Assembly: GCA_029216955.1 (NCBI GenBank) | Contig: JANAVB010044018.1 | Location: forward strand, 793,407 to 857,406 | Reading direction: 5' to 3' | Origin: Iris pallida | Taxonomy: Eukaryota > Streptophyta > Magnoliopsida > Asparagales > Iridaceae | Length of the DNA: 64,000 nt | In this document: piece by piece, positions 30,703 to 43,000 of the stretch | Position numbering within the stretch: the first letter of the stretch is position 1 | Layout: each line of letters starts with the position of its first letter | Program-made: the position numbers and the translations under genes | Notes under the pieces: model-generated | Seen by the model: only the letters and a program-made list of their open reading frames with translations | Database searches by the model: none | What the model was told of the DNA's origin: nothing

Positions 30703-32581
30703 CTACAACATAAGTTAAAGATGAACATTTTGGTACCCATGATTGTTTGGGTCCTTGATTGTTAGTCCTAGGAACCCATTTAAGAACTTTCATGTCAACT
30801 TGTTTCCTTGTATAACAAAAATTTGAAGTATGTCCGAGCAAACCATAATAATTGTACATCAAAGAAGATTTAGAAGAAGAAGTGTGAGTGTTGTGCATAT
30901 GTGAGTTTCTAGTGTGAGAAGTTCTACCATGAGTGTTATGAGGATGATAGTAAAAAGCATGATGTGAGGTGTTCTTCTTAACAAAAGGTCCTTTTCTTGT
31001 GTTAGAAAAGGAGTTGTGTGTAGTGTTCATGTAAGGGGTATGCCTAGCATTGTGATGAGTGTGGGGGTGTCTTGGAGCATGCATGTGAGTGGTATTCTTA
31101 TTACCTAAATTCTTACTCCGTGTAAGAAGATCATTATACTTAATAGAAGTGTCATATTTTCTTCTACTAGCATCTTGACATTTGCGTATAGCAAATTCAT
31201 AAGAACTTCTCATGGATAGAATCTCATCATCCCTTTTCTTGATGGTGTCAAGAGATTCTAGATATTTGAGTCTTAAGGACTCTGTCTCATCCGTGTCAGA
31301 TGCGGAAGATTTCCCTTTTATATCAATAATGATATTAGAGAGTCTCTCTACTTCAAGTTGAAGGGCATCAATATCTTTTAGAGACTTCTTGTATTTATTC
31401 CTAACACCTTTGTGTTCTTTGTGTAATTCAAGGATAGCTTTTTCCAAATCATCATAAGTAAGAGTGTTTAAGAAAAGATCATCAAGTACCTCATCAGTTG
31501 CCATGAGGCAAACATTTGCATTGTGTTTGCACTCCTTGTCATTGTCGGAGTCACTAGCATCACTCTCACACCAAATGCTAGTGTTGGCGAATTTTCTAGA
31601 GGACGAGCTTCCTTTGCTTGGCTTTTCGTACTTGCTTGAATCTCTTCTTATCATCGGACAGTCCCTCTTGATATGTTCGGGTCTTCTACATTGATAGCAC
31701 GCCGGATCTTCCTCATTTTCCCGTCTGGAGCGATTGGCTTTGTTGAATTTGAGGAATTTCCGGAAGTGCTTAGCTGTGAGAGCTATTTCTTCATCATCAT
31801 CCGACTCATTGTCGACGAAGCTCTCCTTGGAGTAAGACTTTGTAGCTTTGAGAGCAAGAGTCTTCTCCTTCTCTTTGGTCTTCTCCTTCTCCTTCTCTTG
31901 TACGGAGGATTCCTCTTGATCCTTCATATCGAGCTCGTGAGTCATAAGTTTACCCATGAGGGTCTCAAGGTTCATGACTGTTAGATCGTTTCCCTCAATA
32001 ATTGCGGTAGCTTTAGGACTCCAAACTTTCGTCAATCCTCTAAGGATTTTTCTGATCTTTTCATGAGCCGGATATTCCTTACCAAGAGAGGAGAGAGGAT
32101 TATTAATATCACCAAATCGAGTAAACAAGCAAGTAATAGATTCATCATGCTTCATTTTAAAAGACTCGTATTCTTGCGTGAGTCTACTAATCTTAGATTC
32201 CTTCACTTGTGAAGTTCCCTCGTGTGTGACTTCAAGTAATTTCCAATTCTCATTGGAAGTCTTGCAAGTAGAGATTCGGTTGAATTCACTACTGTCGAGA
32301 GCACAATAAAGAGCATTCATTGCCTTGGCATCTCGACTTGCAAGCTTCTTCGTATTTTCAGAGAGAGTGTCCCTAAGAGTGTCAGAGGCAATGTCCTCAA
32401 TAACTCTGGAAGGAGTAGGGAGTCCATTTATCACACAATCTCATAGGTCAAAATCTATGGACTTCAGATAAATGCTCATCCTAATCTTCCAATAGTTATA
32501 GTTGGTACCATCAAATATGGGAGGCCTATTTGTGGAGTGTCCCTCATTGTGAAACGTGTTGATACTAGGGTTAGAGGCCAT
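30680..32581 (-). CDS. SIRE#1 gag
   Basis: The ATG at 32581 starts MASNPSINTFHNEGHS, then TNRPPIFDGTNYNYWKIRMS and DFDL*DCVINGLPTPSR, where a TGA near 32443 replaces the Trp codon of DLWDC. The rest is open: capsid (LLEVTHEGTSQVKESKI, FKMKHDESITCLFTRF), zinc knuckle CYQCRRPEHIKRDC (CX2CX4HX4C), an acidic region, a coiled-coil stretch and a His/Asn-rich tail typical of the lineage. It ends 22 nt inside the pol frame, a one-base frame change. Confidence 0.9.
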
Positions 32582-32620
32582 GGATCACTCATGGGTGTAA
32601 ATTCAAATCAAGAGAACGAA

Positions 32621-32632
32621 GCTCTGATACCA
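32621..32632 (-). other. primer binding site of SIRE#1
   Basis: Minus strand TGGTATCAGAGC, a perfect initiator-Met tRNA complement, 2 nt from the LTR. Confidence 0.95.
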
Positions 32633-32634
32633 AT

Positions 32635-33934
32635 TATAGAACCCTAGAGGGGGGGTGAATAGGGAAATTAAAAATTAACTACAACAATTGATGCAATAAA
32701 GACAATTGAAAGTAAAGAGTAGAAGGATCAAACGCAATGATGTATCCTGGTATCCTCTTTTGAGGCAATCCAGTCCCGGAACTCTCTCCGGCTTTAATCC
32801 ACTATTTAACTAAATAGTACATACGAGTTTGGATCAGAAGAACTCGCCAACTTCAACACGAGTTTGGATCCGAAGACTCGCCAACTTCTACACACGAGTT
32901 TTCTTACGAAGGCTCGCCAACTTCAAACAAAAGAGAAGAGAACTTGTTGATCTTCTAACACGTGAAGATCGAAATGTACAACTCTTTAATACTCTAGCAC
33001 TTTGGGAGAGGATGACAATAAAAAGCTTGGAAGAGTATTAATGGTGGAGCTCTTGGTTGTTGGAAAATTTATGGTAAGAGTTGGTGAGAAAGCTCAAGAG
33101 AGAGAGACCTTTCTTTTATAGGAGAACCAAGAGTTGGTGGCATTTAATGCTCTGAATACAGACAGACCGGCATGCCGTCGGTATGCAGCGGTATACCGTC
33201 GGTATAGCGATCAAATAGTAACGGTCATATTAATGACCGTTTGAGAGCATTAAATGCTGCCATTAATGCTAGTCAGGGCAGTTCAAAAACTAAATATTTG
33301 AAATTCGGTATACCGCCAGTATGCCGGAGCATGCCGCCGGTATGCCGACAATTGGTCACAGTAAGTTTTGGGTTGCTAAAAACGGTATACCGCCGGTATG
33401 CCGGAGCATGCCGTCGGTATGCCGACAATTTGTCACAGCAACTTTTGGGTTGCTAAAAATGGTATACCGCCGGTATGCCGGAGCATGCCGTCGGTATGCC
33501 GACAATTTGTCACAGCAACTTTTTGGACACAAAAATCGGTATACCGTCGGTATGCCGGAGCATGCCACCGGTATGCCGACAATTCGTCACAGCAACTTTC
33601 TGAGCTCTAAAATCGGTATACCGCCGGTATGCCGAAGCATGCCGCCGGTATGCCGCTCTGTTGGTATTTAATTTTTGACTTGTTCTTTTTACTTGTCATC
33701 CGTCATTAGGTGTTTACAAATATACCTAGACTTGTATAGACACAGAGACTCTAAGCAGGAAGACGCCGTCTTATGCAGGAAACGTCGGTAACTGCTTCAG
33801 TCTTCAATATAAAAGATGATTACGCTTGAACGGAAGAACTCCATGTAGTAGATCTTCTGAGAATATTTGAATCTGAAGAACAGAAGACTAAACTACGAAG
33901 ATGCTGTTAATAATCAAAATAAAATGTGCCAACA
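32635..33934 (-). repeat. 5' LTR of SIRE#1
   Basis: 1,300 bp. The internal end reads TATAGAACC on the plus strand where the other LTR has TGTAGAACC. Contains the same five 77-bp units, starting 33306, 33383, 33460, 33537 and 33614. Confidence 0.93.
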
Positions 33935-34192
33935 GCAACATGCTATGCGGATCAGTCTGTCAGAAGCTTATGCGGCTCCGTTCAAGGGAGACCCCATACG
34001 GTTTATATCCAGAAACTCAAATCCTTCTTATGCAGTCCAAATATGAGGCATCGTCTATGCGGCTCGGATATGAGAGAGTAACGCAGCATATGCGGCTCTA
34101 TCATGCTCGAACATGGGTGAAGGCTTGTGCATAAATATGCAACAGAACCATAAATGCTTAGGATTCAGAAATAATCCAAATACAACCCTTAC
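33935..34192 (-). other. intron 1 of the antisense gene, donor side
   Basis: Begins GTAAGGGTTG on the minus strand at 34192 and carries ATGCGGMTCW motifs (33945-34095). Interrupted by SIRE#1 at 33934. Confidence 0.65.
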
Positions 34193-34304
34193 CATTAAGG
34201 GCAGGACGGACATCAGGGTGCACTGCGGGCACAACAGCTGACGAAGAAGCCGCCTTCTTGCCCTTCGTGGCGGCAGAAGCAACCTTAGAGGATTTGGGGG
34301 CCAT
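34193..34304 (-). pseudogene. antisense Tat gene, exon 1 (Tat#2)
   Basis: ATG at 34304 in GCCATGGC context, encoding MAPKSSKVASAATKGKKAAS and continuing to HPDVRPALN, a basic Ala/Lys/Ser N-terminus. It stops at a perfect donor AATG|GTAAGG. The leftover G joins TG of exon 2 in frame (phase 1), giving LNVNLPTNPAGELLVG. Too short to stand as an ORF of its own, but it parallels the MAPKKS exon of Tat#1. Confidence 0.7.
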
Positions 34305-34401
34305 GGCCAATGATCGGAGAAGAGAAATGAGGAAAGAAAGACAAGATAGCAATAGTGGGACGAAGGAGAAAGTAAAGAACTCCCCCGAGCATACTCATCC
34401 A

Positions 34402-34409
34402 TATTTATA
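34402..34409 (-). promoter_or_regulatory. TATA box of the antisense gene (Tat#2)
   Basis: Minus strand TATAAATA, 98 nt upstream of the MAPK ATG and outside the LTR, followed by CGGGGGAGT. It points away from the 3' LTR, into the antisense gene. 34410-34760 carries no ORF of note but more GCGGCT motifs. Confidence 0.6.
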
Positions 34410-34761
34410 AACAAAAGTGAAGTATTTCGATCCCCGTGCATACACGCAGACCGACTCTTCGGTTATCAAATTGAGCCGCCGAAAATGGAGGCCAAGCTCC
34501 TCGGATCCCACACCGAAAAGTGGCCTTTAAAGCTGACACCAAATCAAACAGCATTTAATGCAAAGGATTGCCATATGTGGCAACGATGATGTGGCCGAAA
34601 GTTCTATGCGACTGAACTATCTGTGCGGCTAAGTCAATTCATGCGACTGACCTATCTATGCGGCTTAAACACTCATGCGGCAAGGGCGGCATATGTGGCC
34701 AGAAAAAAATACGACCATGCTTCTTATTCAAAGTATTTCAATTTTGCAAATTGAAAACTTT

Positions 34762-34769
34762 GAAGGGGG
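34762..34769 (+). other. polypurine tract of Tat#2
   Basis: GAAGGGGG, 3 nt before the 3' LTR start. Confidence 0.85.
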
Positions 34770-34772
34770 TCT

Positions 34773-36091
34773 TGTAGAAGCATGAAAAATGACCCATACG
34801 GCCAGGGAATCCCATGCGGCTCAAACAGCCCATGCGGCACAGAAGGACTATGCAGCTCAGGAACTATACGGTATGAAATATTTCATGCGGCTCAGAAGAC
34901 ACGTGGCGTAACAGTGCTCCCCTTCGACCCATGCTGCATTAATTACTGTGACGGCTGACAATTCTGAAAAAGTGACAGCTCTGATACAAAAGAAGTAATT
35001 ATGACCCTGTCATAATGACAGCCCCCTAGGGAAGAGAAAAAGATCTCTGACACAAATCCCCCGAGATCCATAAAATACCACGTGGCCTTGATCACGTGGA
35101 CGATCATATGCGGCTCGAGCGAAGACTTCCCATGCGGTTCAGAATGAAGCCGCTCCATGCGGCTCAGGCCGAGACAGCCTCATGCGGCTCAAGCAGAGGC
35201 CTTCCCATGCGGTTCAAGAGGACCATTTCCATACGGCCTAGGCAGATGCATCCATATGCGGCTCGCAATGATCATCTCCATGCATTTCAGGGGTTCGAAG
35301 GGGGGAAGCCACTACCCGAGCAGCCATGACACGTAGCCCTAACCTTATGCGGCCCAAAATCATATGCGGCTCAATCGTCATGCGGTTCAGATCCCCCCAG
35401 TGGCTCCTAGGACACGTGTTCTAAGACGATCAATCTCCCAGATTTATTGCAATCAGAGATTGGGTCAAATCTCAAGAATCTGGGATACGTGGCAGAAGAA
35501 TAAATCAAATTTATTCGCAGACATCAGAAGATCATTATGAGGAAGATTTATTCTAATCAGTATTAATTGCTGATGAGATTTGGTGTAATCTATACTTAAT
35601 GGTCCGGATTCGTCATAATCAAAACGAATGGCCTAGATTGACCAATCCACAGGCCGTCGCCATCTCCAAGAAGCAATCATTTGCAACCCTAATGATCACA
35701 TCTCATTCCTATAAATAGCAGGGTGCCATTCCCCTGTGAAAAAGAGACACACAGGCAGAGAGATACAGAGAAGAGTACACATATAGAGAGAGAGAGCACC
35801 AGAATACTTGGAGAGGAGAAGCAGAGAAAGCAAAGAGAGCATTTCTTCCAACGCCAAGCAATCTTCTGGAGCCAAGGCTGCATACCGATCGTCCAAGGAG
35901 TAAGGCAGAGCTGCCGTCGCTTTCCCGAGCCTATATTGTCACCTCCCAGAATCTAAAATAAATAATTATACTTAGATTGCTGTACCTAGGTTTTCGTCCC
36001 TAGGCTTTCTTTGTACAAGCGAGTTTGTAACGTGAAGTAAAAGTCCGGTCCTCCGATAATTGTTCTGTTCTTTTATATTTCATGGCAAACA
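34773..36091 (+). repeat. 3' LTR of Tat#2
   Basis: 1,319 bp, collinear with 9174-10493 and with the same G-boxes and TATA box (35709-35718). Followed by GTGTT and the continuation of the LARD-like LTR. Confidence 0.92.
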
Positions 36092-37347
36092 GTGTTGGCT
36101 GTGAACGTGGTTGGATGGATGGATTGATGAAAGGAGGAAGGAGGAGGAGAGAATGAGGAGGATGGTATTGTGGAGTGGTCGACGGCGGCGGAGGCCGGCC
36201 AGGGGCTCGGCCAGGGGAGTGAGGTGGTCGAGCTGGCCATGGGAGTGGGAGGTCGGGCCATGGAAGGAGAGGTCGTTGCTGTTGGTGTGTGTGTTGTTTG
36301 TTTGAAAGGAAAGTTTATTAGAAGGAGAGAGAAAGAGGGATGATGATAATAAATGTGAGAGTGAGAGAGAGAGAACAAGTTGTTCTCTCATAGAATTTAG
36401 GGCCAGCCTATGGCTGCTAATGGGATAGAGGGAATTGGATGGCTAGGATTAAATGTGGGGAATCAAAGGCTAGGAATTAATTAGCTAAAAATTGGGTCAT
36501 TGCAATGGGATTTAATTCAACAGAAATTTCTATTAAATATAGAAAATAGGTAGAAGAGTACTTGATATTTTTGGGTAAGAAAATATGAGGGTGTCATGAT
36601 GGAGGGTAGCACGAAGCTGGGCTGGACTTGGTGGAGCCGAATTGGATCAAAATCGGACATTGTACAAAAATTGAATAAAAATATATGCTGATGATCATGG
36701 GTAAATAAGTAGCACATGGGGATTCCAATAAATGGGACAGAAGTGTCGGACGGATAGTAGGCTCAATGTGGGCCATGTCTATAGTTGGGACTGACAGGTT
36801 TTGGTCGACAGGGTACCTACAAATCAAGTTGAAAAATAAATGTGACACCGTGGGGTAAAAAAATTAGGTCACGTGTCAGGAAAGTTGTGCGAAGCAAATG
36901 GAGCACAAAATGGCGTGTCTGAGTGGGACCCGAAGGTCATGGTGACGAGCGTCTCGAGTAGATCATGCATGAGAAGTTGGTTTTAAGATACTGACTGGTC
37001 TTGCGCTCCCAAATTAAAAGTCACGGTAACGTTCTAATAATGATCAAGGAAAAGAGTGGAATAAATAATTAATAATCAAATGGTCTAATTCGACCTGAAG
37101 TTCTGCGAAGCAAAAAGAGCACGAGGGAACATGTTTGAGTGGGACACTATATACCATCATAAAGGTAATCTTGTCCACTCCAAAACTCGTGAAGAAGATT
37201 TCCAGAGTTGAACATCCCTGACACTCCAAATATCAAAGGCACGAAAAAGCACACTTAAGAAAAAATAACAGAATAAATTATTTATCAAAACCAATCCATC
37301 AGAAAATAAAAAAATAAAAAATCAACCCAAAATTCAGGGTGCTCATA
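36092..37347 (-). repeat. LARD-like 3' LTR (minus sense), right segment
   Basis: Collinear with about 43007-44236. The outer end of the LTR reads TATGAGCACCC on the minus strand where the other copy has TGTGAGCACCC. The open frames at 36073-36391 are low-complexity Pro/Ser text. Confidence 0.85.
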
Positions 37348-40013
37348 TCCTACCCACCTTATAAAAAGTTCGTCCTCGAAATTAAAATGATCATACTCCT
37401 TCTAGGTCAAACCCCCACAATCAAGTCCCAGAACTTAAACAAATCATACCATCAAAAAGGACGTCATACAGGGTCATGGCATACGGTGGTAGTGAAAGTC
37501 TCATCTAGGTATACTAGTCATGCTAAACCAAAACGGTCATAGGGTATCAAAACACACAAGCAATTTAGGGTGCTAAACAAAAGTCACAGAAACAACAAAC
37601 CATCAAAACTGTAAGGCAGTCTACCATCCTATTTGAAAACTGGTACTTATCAAAATAAAATAAAGGCAACTACCAATTATCTATAAAGGGTACAGAAAAA
37701 TCAAATTCAAAAATTAAGGAATTGAAAATCACTTGCATTGAAATCCAATCACAATATATATAGAGAGCGTTAGAGGGGAAAACTAGCATTATGTGTATGG
37801 GGACATGTTCATATGGTTAGATAGTAGGCGTGTGTGTACATGAATATACATGAAAGTGTATATGAGGATTTGGGTTTCAAAACAATATCTATCCTGTTAC
37901 ACTACTCATGGCATATAGGTTAACAATCTACAATATACAACCTATTTACTCATAACATGCATGGCTAACCATATATATATAAGGAGTTAGAGATTTAGTT
38001 ATGTATCTATATACATTATAACATGTATGCCTAAGCTCTATATGTATCTATATAGATATACGATCATAACATAGAGGGGAAATGGTTAGGTTACATGACA
38101 GTGTATACTAAATTGGGGTGTGTGTGTGTGTCCTTGTACAGGGTTATAGCTTAGTATTGAAAGGTTAAACCCAGTTTTAGTTCAACATTTACATACAAAA
38201 TCTGAAATGAGCTAACATTTAAAGCAGTAAAATATTAACATAATGCGGTCTCAGATTTTAGGGTTTTAAAACATCACAACCAATCTCAACGCTCCCAATA
38301 CATCCTAACATGATATAAATGAAACCCTAACATACTATCCATACATTTATCTACGCATACAGTTCAATATTACATGTTAAATATGAAATTGAACTAAACA
38401 TTTGAAATCAATATAAAAATGTTAACATGTATTCAGTTTTAGGATTTTGGATAAATTCGAACATCAAACCAACCCAATGTTTATCACAACCTAACATGTA
38501 AGAATACGAAACCTAAATTTATATCGCTACATACCACAATGTATATAGCTCAAAACATTACATTTAAAACAACAATTTGAACTAATATTTAAAATCCAAT
38601 ATTAAGGGTTAATATACACACAGTCTTAGATTTGACAAATTCAAACACAAAACTCAACTAAAATTTTTTTTTTGAATTGAAACCCTAAGTATAACATACA
38701 TGTGTAGTGATGTAAACATAACTAATAACATGAAATCTATATTGGAATTATGAATTTAAACTGAAAAAAGCAGAGAACCAGAAATATTAGGGTTTTGATA
38801 ATTTAACATCAACAACATATTAATATGTATTTAGATAGGTTGGAAATCAAGCGTAGCATGCATATGTGTCAGGCAAAGTGTCTGCTATATATATTCATAT
38901 ATATTCCCATGCCCCAATATAAAAAAATTTTAATTCTACATTAAGACCAGCATTTAGATTCCTACCAAGATTACAAAGTAGGTGATTGGTGTAATCTAGA
39001 CAATTTATTATTATCTAATACAAGAATACTAGCAAGAAAGAAATAACGATAAATCTGTTTTGCTTATCTGTTTAAAGAAGAACCATTTTGAAACCCAGAG
39101 CTAAATTATCAAATCCAAGATAAGGTATAGCAAAGTCATCAATTTATTGTATTATGTAGAATCTCATAGCAAGAAGTTACACAAGCTACTCCTAAGTAAA
39201 CAATGAGAAGCAAAACAAAACGAAACAACAATAATTCTCTTCTTTTTTTTTGAATGACTGAAACAAAAGTAGCAAAATATGTTCAAAAGCATTTAAGGTA
39301 CAATCTGATAATCATATGCGTCTATCCAAAATTATGGTACTCTAAATCCTCGTCATACTAGTAAGCAAGGCTACGATAATCACAGAGCCCTCGACTTAGG
39401 CACATACCTCTAGAATCGTGGTATTTAACATTTTTGCGGTGTCGCTAGCTTTGCTGCAAAAACCTTAAATTCCCACACCCGAGAAATGTATCCAAAATCA
39501 GACTATATGTCCTCACCATGCTGGCTAATGTGACTATAGAAGACTAGATTCCAAAACTTAGATGACCTAGCTCATATAATTTCATCTTGACAAAAATTAA
39601 TTTAAATCAACAATGAACACCCAAAAATCAAATTTATCAACGAACATCAAGATTCAAAAATGAACAAAAATCCTTCATATCATATAACTACAAACTCGGA
39701 TGCTATAGCTAACATCAAGATTCAAAATTCAATAATCTTCATCAAAATCAATAAATACAAACTCAAATTCAATAATAATACATCAAAATCAAATTCAACA
39801 ACAGAAAGTAAAGATAAATCAAATCAAGGAAAAAGAGTTTTCAAATCGGAGTTAAACAAGATTCTCAAGGGTCGTCCCAGGAATCTCTCAAGGGATCCTA
39901 ATTGTGATTGAGTATCTTCAAAAATATATCCTATTCCTACTACAGGCTGTAGTGGTACTCTAGTTCGAATACCACTACACAAACTCGACCTGCATGGGCC
40001 ACCACTAAAAACG
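37348..40013 (-). other. LARD-like internal region, no coding capacity
   Basis: 2.67 kb, AT-rich, no ORF with a recognisable domain. Minus-strand landmarks: the polypurine-like AAGGTGGGTAGGATA beside the 3' LTR, the pol-end-like CGAGGACGAAC at about 37371-37381, degenerate repeats of about 180 bp (38200-38800) around TTAGGGTTTT-like segments, and a hairpin at 39949-39978. No initiator-Met primer site is found beside the 5' LTR: the minus strand reads CGTTTTTAGTGGTGGCCC there. Confidence 0.7.
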
Positions 40014-43000
40014 TGTCACGACCCGCACCCACTGTCAGGGTACGAGAACGTAACACCACCCAGCCTACGCCGCAGTGTCGGCGGTAGAACGCTGTCCTAG
40101 GTCACAACATCTAACAATATACTAAGCAGTTTATACTCCCCGAATGGGGGTGACATAGCAGATACAGTCTCAATCACATCTAAGTTAGAGTATGATAAGG
40201 ATAGATAAAACATGAAATCCAAAAGAGATACAGCAGAGAGAAATCTAAGTGTCTAAAATACACAAACCCAGAAATATATCTCAAATCTTAAAATACAGTA
40301 ATCCTTAAAGTAAATAAAACTCTAGACAAATGAAATAACTATCTAAACAACCTCTAAAGTGTCTCCTCTAGGCTAGCAGACAACCTCCAGGCTATCTGTA
40401 AAATTTATCAACAGGTCCAGTCAGGACTGGAGCGAGCACAATACATCTCAACAAGTCATAGCAGGAAATGAAATATAATCTTGCTAGAGAATAAAATACA
40501 GGATCTGAAGAATAGCATAATGTAAAAGAGAGACTGTATGTAAATATCTATAATATATATATAGAGAGACAGTGCTCGTGATTTAGAGTACAGATGAACA
40601 TGTGAATGGCTTAGGACTGATTCATGACTACACTAAGAGTGATTCATGACTACACTACTTTGGATATTTATTCACATGACCATTCATACTCCCCTGTACC
40701 CCAATCAATACACAAGGATCCAGTCAAGTTACGTTAAGATTCGTGACTAAACTACTACCCGTATAGGGTGATTCATGAATTGATTCGTGAAGGCTCGGTG
40801 ATCATGTGAGTACATGAGTCACTAGCTGATTCTCGAAGATTCATGATAATAGAAGCATATGATACGTGATGTAAGTGAAACACACATGAGACAAAAGTAT
40901 CTGATGCTCCCGAGAGGGATAACATCTCATGAAGGGATCCATATAGTACCAATCCGTGTTCCAACGTATCTGCATCAAGTAAGATAGTCTAAAGCAGGAA
41001 ATATAATCCTAAACATGATATGAAATGATCAAAGAATGTACTCGCCCGATAACCTGAACAGCTGATAGGTAAAGGGGGCCAACTGAAGCCACAGAGTCCT
41101 ATTTAAAGCAACACAGGTTACAAGGTGTTCAAATCATAATAACAGAAACACTACAAGCAATCTATATTATTCTAGGTTCTTCTAAGTCAATCAACTCTAG
41201 GTCAACTCCGGTCAATAATCTAGTCAAACTAGGTCAAGTGTTGACTTACAGTTGACTTTGGATCAACTGGTCAACTCTGGTCAAACAGGGTCAATTCTAG
41301 TCTAATTATTAAAGATATAAAGTGTACTTCGTTATTCGTACGTCGAAACTAACGACACGTAAATCGAGATAAGAAGATCAATGGTGAGGTTGATAATCTT
41401 ATTATAGTGATCCACATGTTCATCTTGTCAATTTCAGTGATGTGAGATCACTGGAATTGACTGATCTCAGTTTCGTTGTACTAATCCCGAAATACGAACA
41501 TTATAAGAATTAATTATTATAAAAGGTTAAACACAGAGAATTTATCAACAAACATTGTTGGACGATGAAATAAACATCGCCAACGTGTCCTAAATGGTCA
41601 AATCAGCTAGGATAGCCTGCCCATCGGTCCAATTTGGACACAAGGACAAAAAGGTAATTTTGGGTCAAAACGGTGTCCGTGTCGGAGCCGTTTTGCACCG
41701 AAAAACGTGTAAGAAAATAAGTCTATAAAATATAACAAATTATATGTCCACGAAACCAGAATGACGATACGAACCCAACGGTATCTCCAGAATTGGATTT
41801 CGTTGACCCGATCTCAATTTGGCCCGTTGACCAAAACTTGGAATTCCGATTTACACGAAAATGCGTGCCGGAGCCAAAGTTCTCAAAACTCAGCAAACTA
41901 CATGTCAACGAGTCCAGAATGATGATACGAACTCAACGGTATCCCCGGAATTGGATTTCGATGAGCCAATCTCAAAATGACCCATTGACCTGGATATTGG
42001 TATCCGATTTGCACCGAAATACGTGCCGGATTCAATGTCCACCAAAACCTAGCAAATTATATGTCAACGAGTCCAGAATGACGATACGAACTCAACGGTA
42101 TATTCGAAATTGGATTCCGATGAGCCGGCATCAAAAAGTCCCGTTGACCCAGAATGTGGGACCCACTTTACACCGAAAAACGTGCCAGGGCCCACGGTCT
42201 CCAAATCTAACAAATTTTATATGAAAATAAGCCAGAACGATGCCACGAGTCTAATGGTGGTGTCAAAAATGAAATATGGAGTCCCATGTTCAAAAATAAA
42301 ATTTTACAAGTTGGAAATTATGAATTCGGACGGCCAACTTTGGCGTCGAATTCAACCAATCAAACAAGCTCACAATGAAACGAAACTAGAGGGGTAGTAA
42401 GAGGATTATAACAGCTTCGCACAGGAACTGGTAGCACGCCAAACAGAGCTGTAGTGGAGGAGATACAAGCTGACGAAGTTGGCCTCGTGAAACTGTCTAA
42501 AATTAATACAATTTAAACGGTCAACTTGGTGGCCGATTTTGATGTATCAAACGATAAAATTAACGGATGAAATTGACAAGAGTGAAGGTGGATATACCGA
42601 GATTGTGGTAGAGCGAAGAAATTGTCGATCCAACGGTCAAATTTCTAGAAAAACGTGTACGAAGTTGCTGCGACGGAACGCCAAAAATGAACTTGATTCC
42701 GCGCGTGTCACGACGGGACTTCGTGCAAAATGCACGAATCGTCTCGACGGCGCGTCCCGGAGGACGTTGGCCGTCAGAGGGCTGCTCGTCGGAGTGGGGC
42801 GCACATCCAGGGTGGCCACGGCGGCCGTGCGGCGATGCGGCGGTGCACGACGGTGGCCCGCACGCGCGTGCACGTGCGCGCCTGGGCATGCGGCTGTGCT
42901 TGCTGCCGCAGCTCGACGCGACTGTGCGTGGCTGCTCTGCCTGGCCGGCGACGGTGGAGGCTGCACGGCCAAGGGTCGGCGGTACGATGGGACGGAGGAG

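Larger units (their letters stand above)
24470..33934 (-). mobile_element. SIRE-type Ty1/copia retrotransposon SIRE#1 (complete)
   Basis: LTRs 24470-25773 and 32635-33934, TSD GCAAC (24465-24469 and 33935-33939), perfect Met-tRNA primer site, polypurine tract GGAAGAGA next to the 3' LTR. On the minus strand the order is LTR, gag, protease-integrase, RT-RNase H, an env-position ORF, LTR. The CTCTAGGG / CCCCCC LTR end and the extra ORF after pol fit the SIRE/Maximus lineage. 9.47 kb. Few disabling changes: one stop and two frameshifts in gag-pol, two stops in the extra ORF. Confidence 0.92.
9174..36091 (+). mobile_element. Tat-lineage Ty3/gypsy retrotransposon Tat#2 (complete, containing SIRE#1)
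   Basis: LTRs at 9174-10493 and 34773-36091 begin TGTAGAAGCA and end GGCAAACA. They are flanked by GTATT (9169-9173) and GTGTT (36092-36096), a 5-bp duplication with one change. The uninterrupted other LARD-like LTR shows the empty site with GTGTT near 43007. Order: 5' LTR, primer site, gag, protease, RT, RNase H, second (archaeal-like) RNase H, integrase, repeat-rich spacer, antisense gene, polypurine tract, 3' LTR. The second RNase H and the antisense gene are hallmarks of the Tat lineage. Without the 9.47 kb SIRE#1 insertion the element is about 17.4 kb. Confidence 0.9.
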
